Of a stretch of 64,000 nucleotides of DNA, positions 7,852 to 16,126 are shown piece by piece; position 1 is the stretch's first letter; each line of letters opens with the position of its first letter. Made by a program: the position numbers and the translations under genes. The notes below the pieces were generated by a model. The model was not told the origin of the DNA, searched no databases, and saw only the letters and a list, made by a program, of their open reading frames with translations. Source of the stretch: Sphingomonadaceae bacterium (GTDB lineage: Bacteria; Pseudomonadota; Alphaproteobacteria; Sphingomonadales; Sphingomonadaceae); NCBI GenBank assembly GCA_025359685.1, contig JANYEY010000050.1, positions 1 to 64,000 of the forward strand, read 5' to 3'.

Positions 7852-8481
7852 CTATTTGCCTGTTTCATCCGAATGACGATTTTGAGGTGATGCTTCCGTT
7901 TGTGTTTCGGGCGATGCTGACTGCCATGCCTGATGCACAGACAGCGCCTTGTCCCACAAATTTGACCAACTGAGTTCAAGCCCGTCGTTCGCAGTGACGT
8001 GGTTCAATGAGGTCACTCCTACGGAATAGATTCCCCGAACTTCGAGATCATCCCAGCCATCGAAGTTGCTTCCAAGTTTGCCAAAAAGGCTTGCGACAGC
8101 ATCTCTGATCTCAGGTGTGCCGAAAGTTAGTCGCGCGTGGCAGTGGGCCGCGACATTACGGATTTCCTTTATCATCTCAAATTTTCGCCGGGTCGTCCGG
8201 TCAATGACCCCAAGAGCTTGCGCCATTCTAATCCGGTTGGAAAAGCTGCCAATCGGGCCTTCATATGAAAATAGCCGAGCTGACTCCTCAGAGTTTATTC
8301 CTGGCATCAAGCGTTTGATGCGCTCAACGAGAAATTCCTCAAGCATTGCCGCATGCAAGATCATGGTTGCGCGATCACTCTCGCCGATCATGTGTTTGAC
8401 ATGATCGTTCGGGTGGATCGCTTCAATTCCTTGGTTCAAAAGCTGCTTCAGAGCGGCTATGGAAGTCGCATGGCTCAACAA
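7852..8481 (-). CDS. MtlR (mannitol repressor)-like protein, IS1595 passenger
   Basis: 209 aa; ...RATMILHAAMLEEFLVERIKRLMP...LFSYEGPIGSFSNRIRMAQALGVIDRTTRRKFEMIKEIRNVAAHCHARLTFGTPEIRD; family call by eye. Start may lie further in. Confidence 0.55.
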   Translation of the reverse strand: MLSHATSIAALKQLLNQGIEAIHPNDHVKHMIGESDRATMILHAAMLEEFLVERIKRLMPGINSEESARLFSYEGPIGSFSNRIRMAQALGVIDRTTRRKFEMIKEIRNVAAHCHARLTFGTPEIRDAVASLFGKLGSNFDGWDDLEVRGIYSVGVTSLNHVTANDGLELSWSNLWDKALSVHQAWQSASPETQTEASPQNRHSDETGK

Positions 8482-8643
8482 TCAACGTCTCCGACCGATG
8501 CCAACCAACAGCGCGACGAATTGCTTCGCCGCGCGCTGGCGACTCCCCCGATCAGCAATGAGGATATCCTCAAGCGGTCGAAAGAGTCTCACCGAAAGTA
8601 ACGTTTGCGCCTTTCCCCCTTCACTGGCGGGGGTTCGTAAAAG

Positions 8644-9555
8644 TCAGGCAGCGAGCGAACTAGGTTGCCGGTACATGAGGCGCTTGCCGCGTGCGCCCTT
8701 GATCGCTTCGATCGTGCGTTCGCTGTCAGTCAGCTTGCGGGTGTTGTAGCGGAAATCGAACTCGCGGCAGTAGCGGGCCAGATGGGCTTCGCTCATGTGA
8801 TGGTATGTGCCGATCACACCGCGCTTAAAGATCGAGAAGAAGTTTTCGACCGTGTTGCTATGCTTGAAGCCGCCGGTGGTCACATACTCGCTGGCGCTGT
8901 GATTGACGCTGCTATGGCCGTTAAATTCACGCCCAACGCGAGTGTAAACGGGGCTTTCGTCGGTCATAAGGTGAGCCGAGCGGTCAACGTTCGTGACGAT
9001 CAGCGGGCGAAGGGTTTTGGCATTGACGTTCGCAACGTGGAAGCTGCGGGCCATGCCGTCACGTTCAACCAGCGCGACGACCGCCTTCTTAGGAGCGGGC
9101 TTGCGCGTAGCACGATTGCGGGCCTTGCCGCCGACATATGTTTCATCGGCTTCGACCACGGTTTCGGGACCGCCGAGCGGGCTATCGTCGCCAGCCATAG
9201 CTTCGCGGATACGGTGCGCCATGAACCATGCCGACTTGTACGTAATGCCGAGATCGCGGTGCAACTCGTGAGCGCTAAAACCCTTCTTGGCGCTGTTAAG
9301 CAGGCGGAACGCGAGCAACCACTTATTGAGCGGGATTTTGCTATCCTCGAAGATCGTGCCGACCGTCACAGTGAAAGGCTTGGCGCACTCATTGCACTTG
9401 TAAACGCCGGGGCGCGTGGACTTGCCAGCGAGCTTCGTAATGCGGTCCAAGGTGCCGCAGCGCGGGCAGACGGGGCCATGCGGCCAGTGCAGCGCTTCAA
9501 GGTGCTCGCGGGCCTTGTCTGCATCGCTGTAAATGGGGTTGGTGAGGTCGGTCAT
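8644..9555 (-). CDS. IS1595-family transposase
   Basis: Zn-ribbon CPRCGTLD...YKCNECAKPF, VEADETYVGGKARNRATRK, NHSASEYVTTGGFKHSNTVENFFSIFKRGVIGTYHHMSEAHLARYCREFDFRYN. Confidence 0.92.
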   Translation of the reverse strand: MTDLTNPIYSDADKAREHLEALHWPHGPVCPRCGTLDRITKLAGKSTRPGVYKCNECAKPFTVTVGTIFEDSKIPLNKWLLAFRLLNSAKKGFSAHELHRDLGITYKSAWFMAHRIREAMAGDDSPLGGPETVVEADETYVGGKARNRATRKPAPKKAVVALVERDGMARSFHVANVNAKTLRPLIVTNVDRSAHLMTDESPVYTRVGREFNGHSSVNHSASEYVTTGGFKHSNTVENFFSIFKRGVIGTYHHMSEAHLARYCREFDFRYNTRKLTDSERTIEAIKGARGKRLMYRQPSSLAA

Positions 9556-9653
9556 TCGCTTGGTCCCTGTCTATGCAGAGACACTACGCCTAGGCCGCTA
9601 GTACGTCAAGTATATAATTGCCGTTACTTTCCTAAATTGGAGCGCTTGATTCT

Positions 9654-9689
9654 ATAGCGATGGAACTATCTCATTAGTTCCATCGCTAT
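9654..9689. other. Perfect 14-bp inverted repeat (hairpin/operator candidate)
   Basis: atagcgatggaact-atctcatt-agttccatcgctat in AT-rich intergenic DNA beside the IS1595 insertion. Confidence 0.6.
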
Positions 9690-9845
9690 TTAATCGAATT
9701 AAAATGCGTATTTATAGTATAAACAACTCAGCAAAGATTTCCTCGAAGTTTAAATATCGGATCCGTCTAATTGTTAATTGTTCTGCGATGCAGCCAAAAA
9801 TATTATTAAAGTTATAACATCAATTCATCGCAAAAGGCACGCAGG

Positions 9846-12227
9846 TTACAGTTTGACCCGGTTGAGCCGGAGTGAGTTCATGACAACCGTGAAGGATGAC
9901 AATGCCATCGCCGCGCCCGCAAACATCGGCGACATCAGGATGCCCGATATCGGATAAAGCACGCCGGCCGCGACCGGCACGCCAATCCCGTTAAACAGGA
10001 ATGAGAAGAATAGGTTCTGGCGGATGTTGCGCATCGTCGCCTTGGCGAGCGCACGGGCGCGGACGACGGCTGCAAGATCGCCTTTGGTGAGTGTGATGCC
10101 GGCACTTTCGATGGCAACATCGGTTCCTGTTCCCATGGCGAGACCAACATCGGCAGCCGCGAGCGCTGGGGCGTCATTGATCCCGTCACCTGCCATCGCG
10201 ACCTTTGCGCCGGATGCCTTGAGTTCGCCGACGATGCGCGCCTTGTCGTCGGGTTTGAGTTCGGCGTGAACACCGTCGAGGCCGCCCACAGCACCGGCAA
10301 CGACCTGGGCGGTGGTCGGATTGTCACCGGTCAGCATGATGACGCGCAGGCCCTGTTTGCGGAGCGCTTCGATAGATTCGCGCGCATTGGCGCGAATGGG
10401 ATCGGCGACCACGACCATTCCGGTAAGTTTCCCATCGACCGCGACCAGCATAACGCCAGCACCTTCGCGCCGTCTGGCTTCGGCAGCGTCGTTGAGTGGC
10501 GCCGGATCGACGCCGATGCGCTGCATCTGTGCGGCATTGCCGATCACGACGTTGCGACCGCCGATAACGGCGCTAATGCCCGCCCCGACCTGAATCTCGA
10601 AATTTTCTGGCTCGCCGAGTGTCAGCTTGCGTTCTTGCGCGGCGCTCACAATGGCATGGGCCAGCGGATGCTCCGAGCGCGCCTCGACGGCAGCCGTTAG
10701 CGCGAGCAAATCATTCTCGGCAATCCCGCCAATGGTCTCGATGGCAATGAGCTTGGGCTTGCCTTCGGTGAGCGTCCCCGTCTTGTCGATCACCAGCGTA
10801 TCGACTTTCTCGAAGGCTTGCAGAGCTTCGGCATGTTTGACCAGCACGCCAGCCTGCGCCCCGCGCCCGGTAGCCACCATGATCGACATCGGGGTGGCAA
10901 GACCTAGCGCGCAAGGGCAGGCGATAATCAGCACAGCGATGGCATTGAGCAGGGCATGGCCCATGCGGGGTTCAGGCCCGACGAGGCTCCACACCGCAAA
11001 GGAGACGAGGGCGATCCCGATTACCAGCGGCACGAACCATCCCGAGATTCGATCCGCCACCGCCTGAATGGGCGCGCGGCTGCGTTGGGCTTCGGCGACC
11101 ATCCGGACGATGCGGGCGAGCATGGTATCCGCGCCAACTGCCTGAGCCTCCATCACCAGACTGCCGGTGCCGTTGACGGTGCCGCCGGTGAGCGCGCTCG
11201 CCGATTCCTTGGCGACCGGCAAGGGCTCGCCGGTAAGCATCGATTCATCAACAGAGGATCGCCCGTCGATCACGATACCATCCACCGGCACCGCTTCGCC
11301 GGGCCGGATGCGGAGGCGGTCGCCCGTTTGCACTTCTGCGAGCGGAATGTCGGTTTCGGTTCCGCCGGTATTGATGCGTCGCGCCGTTTTTGGCGCAAGA
11401 TTGAGCAGCGCACGGATCGCTTTGCCTGTTGCCGCACGGGCGCGCAATTCGAGAACTTGCCCGAGAAGGACAAGCGCAACGACGACGCCTGCCGCTTCAT
11501 AATATACTGGCACCATGCCGCCGTGGGTTCGGAAGCTCGGAGAGAACAGCCCCGGAGCAACGGTTGCGACCAAGCTATAAAGGAAAGCCGCGCCAACGCC
11601 GATGGCGATCAAGGTGAACATATTTAGCTTGCGCGTGATGATCGAAGTCCAGCCGCGCGAGAAGAATGGCCACCCCGCCCACAGGACGATGGGCGCGGTA
11701 AGTGCCAACTGGATCCACGGCGAAACAGCGGAATCGACTAAATGCAACCCAAGCAGCTCGCTTCCCATCGTCAGGACGAGCAGCGGCACTGCCAGCGCGG
11801 CAGATACCCACCAGCGCCGTGTAAAGTCGATCAGTTCGGGGTTGGGGCCATCATCCAGCGATGGCTCTTCGGGCTCCAGCGCCATCCCGCAGATCGGGCA
11901 GGTTCCTGGCCCTTCTCGCCTGATTTCGGGGTGCATCGGGCAGGTCCACATCGCGCCGGGAGCAGCAATGGCTTCCGCGCGCAGAGCGGCGGAGAGATAT
12001 TTGGCCGGATCGGCAGTGAACTTTGCCAGGCATCCCGCACTGCAAAAATGAAATTCGACGCCATCATGGTGGGTATGGTGAGTGGTCTTAGCGGGATCGA
12101 CCGTCATGCCGCAAACCGGATCAATGATTGCCGTCGCATCTCTTGAAGGGCTGTGTGAATGATTATGATGCAGCCCTGTCATGGAAATGTCCTTGGTTGG
12201 TGGCGCGCTCCTAATATCTTCTGTCAT
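9846..12227 (-). CDS. Copper-translocating P1B-type ATPase with YHS and heavy-metal-binding N-terminal domains
   Basis: [27 protein letters not shown] (YHS), [78 protein letters not shown]. Confidence 0.95.
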   Translation of the reverse strand: MTEDIRSAPPTKDISMTGLHHNHSHSPSRDATAIIDPVCGMTVDPAKTTHHTHHDGVEFHFCSAGCLAKFTADPAKYLSAALRAEAIAAPGAMWTCPMHPEIRREGPGTCPICGMALEPEEPSLDDGPNPELIDFTRRWWVSAALAVPLLVLTMGSELLGLHLVDSAVSPWIQLALTAPIVLWAGWPFFSRGWTSIITRKLNMFTLIAIGVGAAFLYSLVATVAPGLFSPSFRTHGGMVPVYYEAAGVVVALVLLGQVLELRARAATGKAIRALLNLAPKTARRINTGGTETDIPLAEVQTGDRLRIRPGEAVPVDGIVIDGRSSVDESMLTGEPLPVAKESASALTGGTVNGTGSLVMEAQAVGADTMLARIVRMVAEAQRSRAPIQAVADRISGWFVPLVIGIALVSFAVWSLVGPEPRMGHALLNAIAVLIIACPCALGLATPMSIMVATGRGAQAGVLVKHAEALQAFEKVDTLVIDKTGTLTEGKPKLIAIETIGGIAENDLLALTAAVEARSEHPLAHAIVSAAQERKLTLGEPENFEIQVGAGISAVIGGRNVVIGNAAQMQRIGVDPAPLNDAAEARRREGAGVMLVAVDGKLTGMVVVADPIRANARESIEALRKQGLRVIMLTGDNPTTAQVVAGAVGGLDGVHAELKPDDKARIVGELKASGAKVAMAGDGINDAPALAAADVGLAMGTGTDVAIESAGITLTKGDLAAVVRARALAKATMRNIRQNLFFSFLFNGIGVPVAAGVLYPISGILMSPMFAGAAMALSSFTVVMNSLRLNRVKL

Positions 12228-12733
12228 TCTGTCTTTGATTTGTGCCCAAGCTTGAAATGCACCGCCGAATCTTCAGCCATTTTGCTGACGCACCACCGTG
12301 CGTAGGGTCTCGCAAACATTAGCCCAAAGAAATGACCCAACGGACTGGCTGGCAAGTCGTATTCGATAAACACACGCAACAAGGATCGGTTGCCGTCGGC
12401 CTCAATCTCGAATCCCATCCGGTAGGCGCCCATGACCAGAATGCGCGGCGCGCCCACGGTTTGCCAAACCTTTCTCCGTGGTCGCTCGTGCTCGGTCACT
12501 TCTTCCTGCAATGTCAGCGTTAGCCCCAGAATTTTTCCGTCCATCCGGATTACTGAACCGACAATTCGACCTTCACCTTCATCGAAGGTGTAGTGCATCG
12601 ATCCGCCGAGCATCATCGCAGACGGTTTTTCCATATGGCCGCCCAAGCTGGCTTGGTCGTCCAGAAAGGCAAAGACGGCATCGGCTTTCGCTGCGATCGT
12701 TGACCGCGCCTCCTGAGTGTAATGAAATGTCAT
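12224..12733 (-). CDS. SRPBCC (START-like) family protein in copper operon
   Basis: [71 protein letters not shown]...; overlaps ATPase start by 4 nt. Confidence 0.65.
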   Translation of the reverse strand: MTFHYTQEARSTIAAKADAVFAFLDDQASLGGHMEKPSAMMLGGSMHYTFDEGEGRIVGSVIRMDGKILGLTLTLQEEVTEHERPRRKVWQTVGAPRILVMGAYRMGFEIEADGNRSLLRVFIEYDLPASPLGHFFGLMFARPYARWCVSKMAEDSAVHFKLGHKSKTE

Positions 12734-12753
12734 ATTCACTCTCCCTGGGGCGG

Positions 12754-13689
12754 TCACATCGACATCGGCGGCTCGAGCGTTCCGAGCCACGCGACAAGTC
12801 CGAGGATGATGAGCGCTGCGCTCGTCTCGCAGATCACGCTCACGCGCAACTGGCTTATGGCCGGTAATGTTCCCCCGCCCGTGATGGCGTTGCCAAAGGC
12901 GGGCGTCAGCCGGAACCTGTTTGCCGCTGCCAGTCCCAGCATCCCTCCAAACAGCAGGAGCTTTGCTATAAGCAGCTGCCCATAGAGTGTCGAACGCATC
13001 GACAGCAGATGTTCGGGGCCAACCAGCATCCAGCTATTCACAAGGCCGGACAAGACGATCAGTGCGACAATCAGCCCTCCGATAAGTGAAAAGCCTTCGA
13101 GCGCGCGGTGGGTGAGCCGGATATGATCTTTCGACATCGAACGAGCGGGACGAAACAGCAGCGCGCCAAGCGCCACAAGCGCGCCGAACCACGCTCCCGC
13201 CGCCAACAAATGCACAATGTCCGCGATCAGATGACGCGTCCCCGCGATACCGTCGCTTGCTGCGCCATGCCCGGTCCAGGCCAGCGATGCGAGCGCACCC
13301 GCCGCACTTATCGAGACCAAGGCCAGCCACAGCGGAGTCTTGCGCCCACCCATCACAATCGCAATCGTGAACGACATCAACAGGGCCCCAATACGCGCAG
13401 CCCAGGCGTTCCCCATTGGCGTTTCGTAAATCATCATTTCAACCGAGGCGCGGTCAACCTCAAGCAATTCAACGCCCGCCATCGAGGCGGTCATCGCAAC
13501 GATACTTAGCACCGACAGCAAAATGGCCGTCGCAGAAAGCCAGATTGTCATAAGCCGGAACGGCAACACGTTCCCCCGCAGCCGTTCCGGGCCCTTCAGG
13601 CCATATAGTCCGAACAGCGGCAGTCCGAACAACAGCATCAGGTTCACATAGAGCGCGAACCTGATGCCGATGGTCAACGTGTCGATCAT
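12754..13689 (-). CDS. copD: Copper resistance membrane protein CopD
   Basis: Multi-TM; GHGAASDGIAGTRHLIADIVHLLAAGAWFGALVALGALLF; immediately downstream of copC. Confidence 0.85.
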   Translation of the reverse strand: MIDTLTIGIRFALYVNLMLLFGLPLFGLYGLKGPERLRGNVLPFRLMTIWLSATAILLSVLSIVAMTASMAGVELLEVDRASVEMMIYETPMGNAWAARIGALLMSFTIAIVMGGRKTPLWLALVSISAAGALASLAWTGHGAASDGIAGTRHLIADIVHLLAAGAWFGALVALGALLFRPARSMSKDHIRLTHRALEGFSLIGGLIVALIVLSGLVNSWMLVGPEHLLSMRSTLYGQLLIAKLLLFGGMLGLAAANRFRLTPAFGNAITGGGTLPAISQLRVSVICETSAALIILGLVAWLGTLEPPMSM

Positions 13690-14076
13690 TTACCGCACGG
13701 TGAAGGTGAGAGTGCCTTCCATGCGGTGCGTGTCCGCGCCCGCTGCGTGCCACTTCAGCTGGTACGTTCCGGGAGTAAGCGCGCGGCGCATCGTCAGGGT
13801 GAGCGTCTTGCCGTCCGCGCTCATTGCCGAAGTAAAGCCGGTAATTAGCATCGGCTGGTGGTTGGCCATGCCAGGCATCGAGGTCATGATCAGCGTGGCC
13901 CCGGTAAAGTTGGCAACGACCCGCTCGTTGAAGGTCAGGACAACCCGGCCGGTTTTGCCAATAGTGGCATTGGCCGCAGGCGAGGACGACACAAGCTTGG
14001 TATGGGCCTGCGCGCCGCCTGCGAACGCAAGAGCGGCAAGAAGGGGGGCGGTCAAAGCAATGCGGAATCTGGACAT
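13690..14076 (-). CDS. copC: Copper resistance protein CopC
   Basis: Signal peptide, AHTKLVSSSPAANATIGKTGRVVLTFNERV...GTYQLKWHAAGADTHRMEGTLTFTV. Confidence 0.92.
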   Translation of the reverse strand: MSRFRIALTAPLLAALAFAGGAQAHTKLVSSSPAANATIGKTGRVVLTFNERVVANFTGATLIMTSMPGMANHQPMLITGFTSAMSADGKTLTLTMRRALTPGTYQLKWHAAGADTHRMEGTLTFTVR

Positions 14077-14105
14077 GAAGAGTCTCCATCTAGGGGTTCA
14101 TGGCA

Positions 14106-14133
14106 TATACGCAGCGTCGAAGCCCGCCCCTTG
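14106..14133 (-). promoter_or_regulatory. Candidate ECF-sigma promoter for copC-copD-SRPBCC-ATPase operon
   Basis: Minus strand CAAGGG-N16-CGTATA, about 30 bp upstream of copC; same layout as 14166-14193 and 15491-15518. Confidence 0.45.
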
Positions 14134-14165
14134 AAAAATCCGTGTCCAGCTGATCAATCTGGTAT

Positions 14166-14193
14166 TGAGGGATCGCGATATGCCATGCGTATA
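14166..14193 (+). promoter_or_regulatory. Candidate ECF-sigma promoter for the CnrYXH-like trio
   Basis: TGAGGG-N16-CGTATA, 24 bp upstream of the 14218 start codon. Confidence 0.5.
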
Positions 14194-14217
14194 ACATCGA
14201 CACTGGAGTTTCTGGCA

Positions 14218-14490
14218 ATGAACGATGTTGACGAGATGCTGGCACGGCTGGCCAATGCGCCGCTCCCTTCGCGTCTGGCGACAATGGACCAGGCGGTATT
14301 TGCCGGGCTCGCACAATATGACCGATCGGATGCATCGAGGTCGCTTGGCATTGCCGGAATGGTGGCGCTAGCCGTCGGCGTAGCCAGTACCGGGCTTCCC
14401 GGCAGCCCCGCCGTTGCCGCGCCGTCAGTCACGCCGTTTGGCGTGCCGTCCGCGCTGGCGCCGTCTTCATTGCTGCTGGCCTCGAAGTGA
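14218..14490 (+). CDS. CnrY-like anti-sigma factor (single TM, 90 aa)
   Basis: MNDVDEMLARLANAPLPSRLATMDQAVFAGLAQYDRSDASRSLGIAGMVALAVGVASTGL..., GGAG RBS upstream; position directly before a CnrX-like sensor and ECF sigma gene, 4-nt overlap. Confidence 0.6.
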   Translation: MNDVDEMLARLANAPLPSRLATMDQAVFAGLAQYDRSDASRSLGIAGMVALAVGVASTGLPGSPAVAAPSVTPFGVPSALAPSSLLLASK

Positions 14491-14927
14491 CAAACCTCCG
14501 CCGCACGCTGCTGGTGGCCTTAATCGCATTCACCGCATCCATTACTGGTGTGTGGGTTGGCCGAGTCGTGCTCCCGCCCAGCCATGCCGCTGACAGCGAA
14601 CTGCATGCCCTGCTGCACAATCAGCTCGATCTCGATGCGGCCCAACGCGCCAGGATTGATGCCCTCGAGGGGCAATTCGCGATGCGCCGCAAAGCGCTCG
14701 AACTCGAGATGCGCGCCGATAATGCCAGACTGGCGGGGGCGATCGAGACCGAGCATGGCTACGGCCCTCAGGTTTCAGCGGCCATCGACCAATCGCACAT
14801 GGCAATGGGTGAACTCCAAAAGGAAACGCTGGAACATGTTTTTGCGATGCGCGGGCTCTTGCGGCCAGATCAGGCCGCAAAATTCGATACGGCCGTGGTG
14901 AAGGCGCTGACAGCCGATCAGCAATGA
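14487..14927 (+). CDS. Periplasmic heavy-metal sensor, CnrX-like
   Basis: ELHALLHNQLDLDAAQRARIDALEGQFAMRRKALELEMRADNARLAGAIETEHGYGPQVSAAIDQSHMAMGELQKETLEHVFAMRGLLRPDQAAKFD; keeps HxxxH and HxxxM metal-ligand patterns. Confidence 0.85.
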   Translation: MTNLRRTLLVALIAFTASITGVWVGRVVLPPSHAADSELHALLHNQLDLDAAQRARIDALEGQFAMRRKALELEMRADNARLAGAIETEHGYGPQVSAAIDQSHMAMGELQKETLEHVFAMRGLLRPDQAAKFDTAVVKALTADQQ

Positions 14928-15493
14928 CGATGGCGCTGGGCGAATGCTCGGACGGCGAGTTGGCAGCCCTCGCCCTTGCTGGACGGCAGGCGGCTTTTGG
15001 CGAACTCTTGGAACGCTACCGTTCGCCCGTCTTCCGTTTGGTGCGGGGCAATACTGGCGATGATGATGCCGCGCTCGATGTGACGCAAGAGACCTTCATC
15101 GCCGCGTTTGCAGCACTGAAGAGCTATGACGGCACGCGACCGTTCAAGACCTGGGTATCGCGGATCGCGCTCAACAAATGCCGAGATTGGGCCCGCCGGC
15201 GTGCGGTGCGACGTTTCTTTTCATTCGCACTGCCAATTGAAGCCGCAGAGAACATATCCGACGACAGCATCCCGGCCGATCGGCAGCTGGCCGATCGAGC
15301 CGAACTTGCCCGTGTGCGCGAAGCGATTGCCAAACTTCCAGCTACACTCCGCGAACCCTTGATCCTGCGTACTGTCGAAGGACTTAACCAGGCCGAAACT
15401 GCAGGGATACTGGGGATCAGTGAGAAGGCCGTTGAAACGCGAGTCTACCGAGCACGCAAAGCGCTCGAAGCGAGCCGCTCGTTAAATTTTTGA
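14924..15493 (+). CDS. RNA polymerase ECF sigma factor, CnrH-like
   Basis: AFGELLERYRSPVFRLVRGNTGDDDAALDVTQETFIAAFAALKSYDGTRPFKTWVSRIALNKCRDWARRR...LPATLREPLILRTVEGLNQAETAGILGISEKAVETRVYRARKAL. Confidence 0.93.
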   Translation: MTMALGECSDGELAALALAGRQAAFGELLERYRSPVFRLVRGNTGDDDAALDVTQETFIAAFAALKSYDGTRPFKTWVSRIALNKCRDWARRRAVRRFFSFALPIEAAENISDDSIPADRQLADRAELARVREAIAKLPATLREPLILRTVEGLNQAETAGILGISEKAVETRVYRARKALEASRSLNF

Positions 15494-15518
15494 GGGAACG
15501 GCTCACGCGCTGCGTATG
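15491..15518 (+). promoter_or_regulatory. Candidate ECF-sigma promoter for DUF305-copA-copB operon
   Basis: TGAGGG-N16-CGTATG starting at the sigma-gene stop codon and 44 bp before the next start codon. Confidence 0.5.
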
Positions 15519-15561
15519 ACCCGATAGCGGTCACCGAGATTCAGCGCAAAGGACTTTGGAC

Positions 15562-16122
15562 ATGGCAGGAGAGCATCAGCAGCCTGAGCATGACGGCACG
15601 CATGGTGCGCCGACCCACGCTCATGAAGCAATGAAGAGTGACGCAAAGGGGGGCATGCCCCACACCGGTCATGGTGCCCATCCGTATCGAAAGCTGTTTG
15701 CCGAACTCGTGCTTGATTTCGTGATCATGTTTTTCGTGATGTACGCGATGATCGCAAGCGCGGAGCATCTCTATTTCAATATTGGCAACGTCTACATGAC
15801 CCTGATGATGGTCGCACCCATGATGGCGCTGATGATTTTCTTCATGGGCAAAATGTACCCTTCGCCCAGGGCCAATCGGATGCTGATTGGTCTTGCCGCG
15901 CTCATTTTCGCGGTCGGCTGGTTTGGCATGCGCGAGCAGCTCGGCGTGGGCGATGCCCAGTTCCTACGTTCGATGATTCCGCACCACAGCGGGGCGATCC
16001 TAATGTGTGAGAAGGCGAAACTGACGGACCCGGAAACGGTGCGACTTTGTCAAAATATCATTGCGGCGCAGGAACGCGAGATCGCGCAGATGCAAACCAT
16101 TCTGACACGAGTTGAAAGATAA
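15562..16122 (+). CDS. DUF305-family membrane protein
   Basis: MAGEHQQPEHDGTHGAPTHAHEAM...; two TM segments then QFLRSMIPHHSGAILMCEKAKLTDPETVRLCQNIIAAQEREIAQM. Confidence 0.85.
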   Translation: MAGEHQQPEHDGTHGAPTHAHEAMKSDAKGGMPHTGHGAHPYRKLFAELVLDFVIMFFVMYAMIASAEHLYFNIGNVYMTLMMVAPMMALMIFFMGKMYPSPRANRMLIGLAALIFAVGWFGMREQLGVGDAQFLRSMIPHHSGAILMCEKAKLTDPETVRLCQNIIAAQEREIAQMQTILTRVER

Positions 16123-16126
16123 CTTG

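Larger units (their letters stand above)
7744..9622 (-). mobile_element. IS1595-family insertion sequence, about 1.88 kb, with a passenger gene
   Basis: Terminal IRs ggcaattatatacatgacgtact (7744-7766) and its 22/23 inverted copy (9600-9622); 8-bp direct repeats gttacttt at 7736-7743 and 9623-9630; ISXO2-like transposase inside. Confidence 0.92.

Noticed and set aside
8470-8601. 43-aa ORF MAQQSTSPTDANQQRDELLRRALATPPISNEDILKRSKESHRK
   Set aside because: Overlaps head-to-head the start of the MtlR-like gene and is very short; antitoxin-like look is not enough. Could become credible if the MtlR-like start is further in.
2984-9622. Composite transposon formed by the two IS elements
   Set aside because: They belong to different families with different IRs and each has its own TSD, so they are independent insertions.
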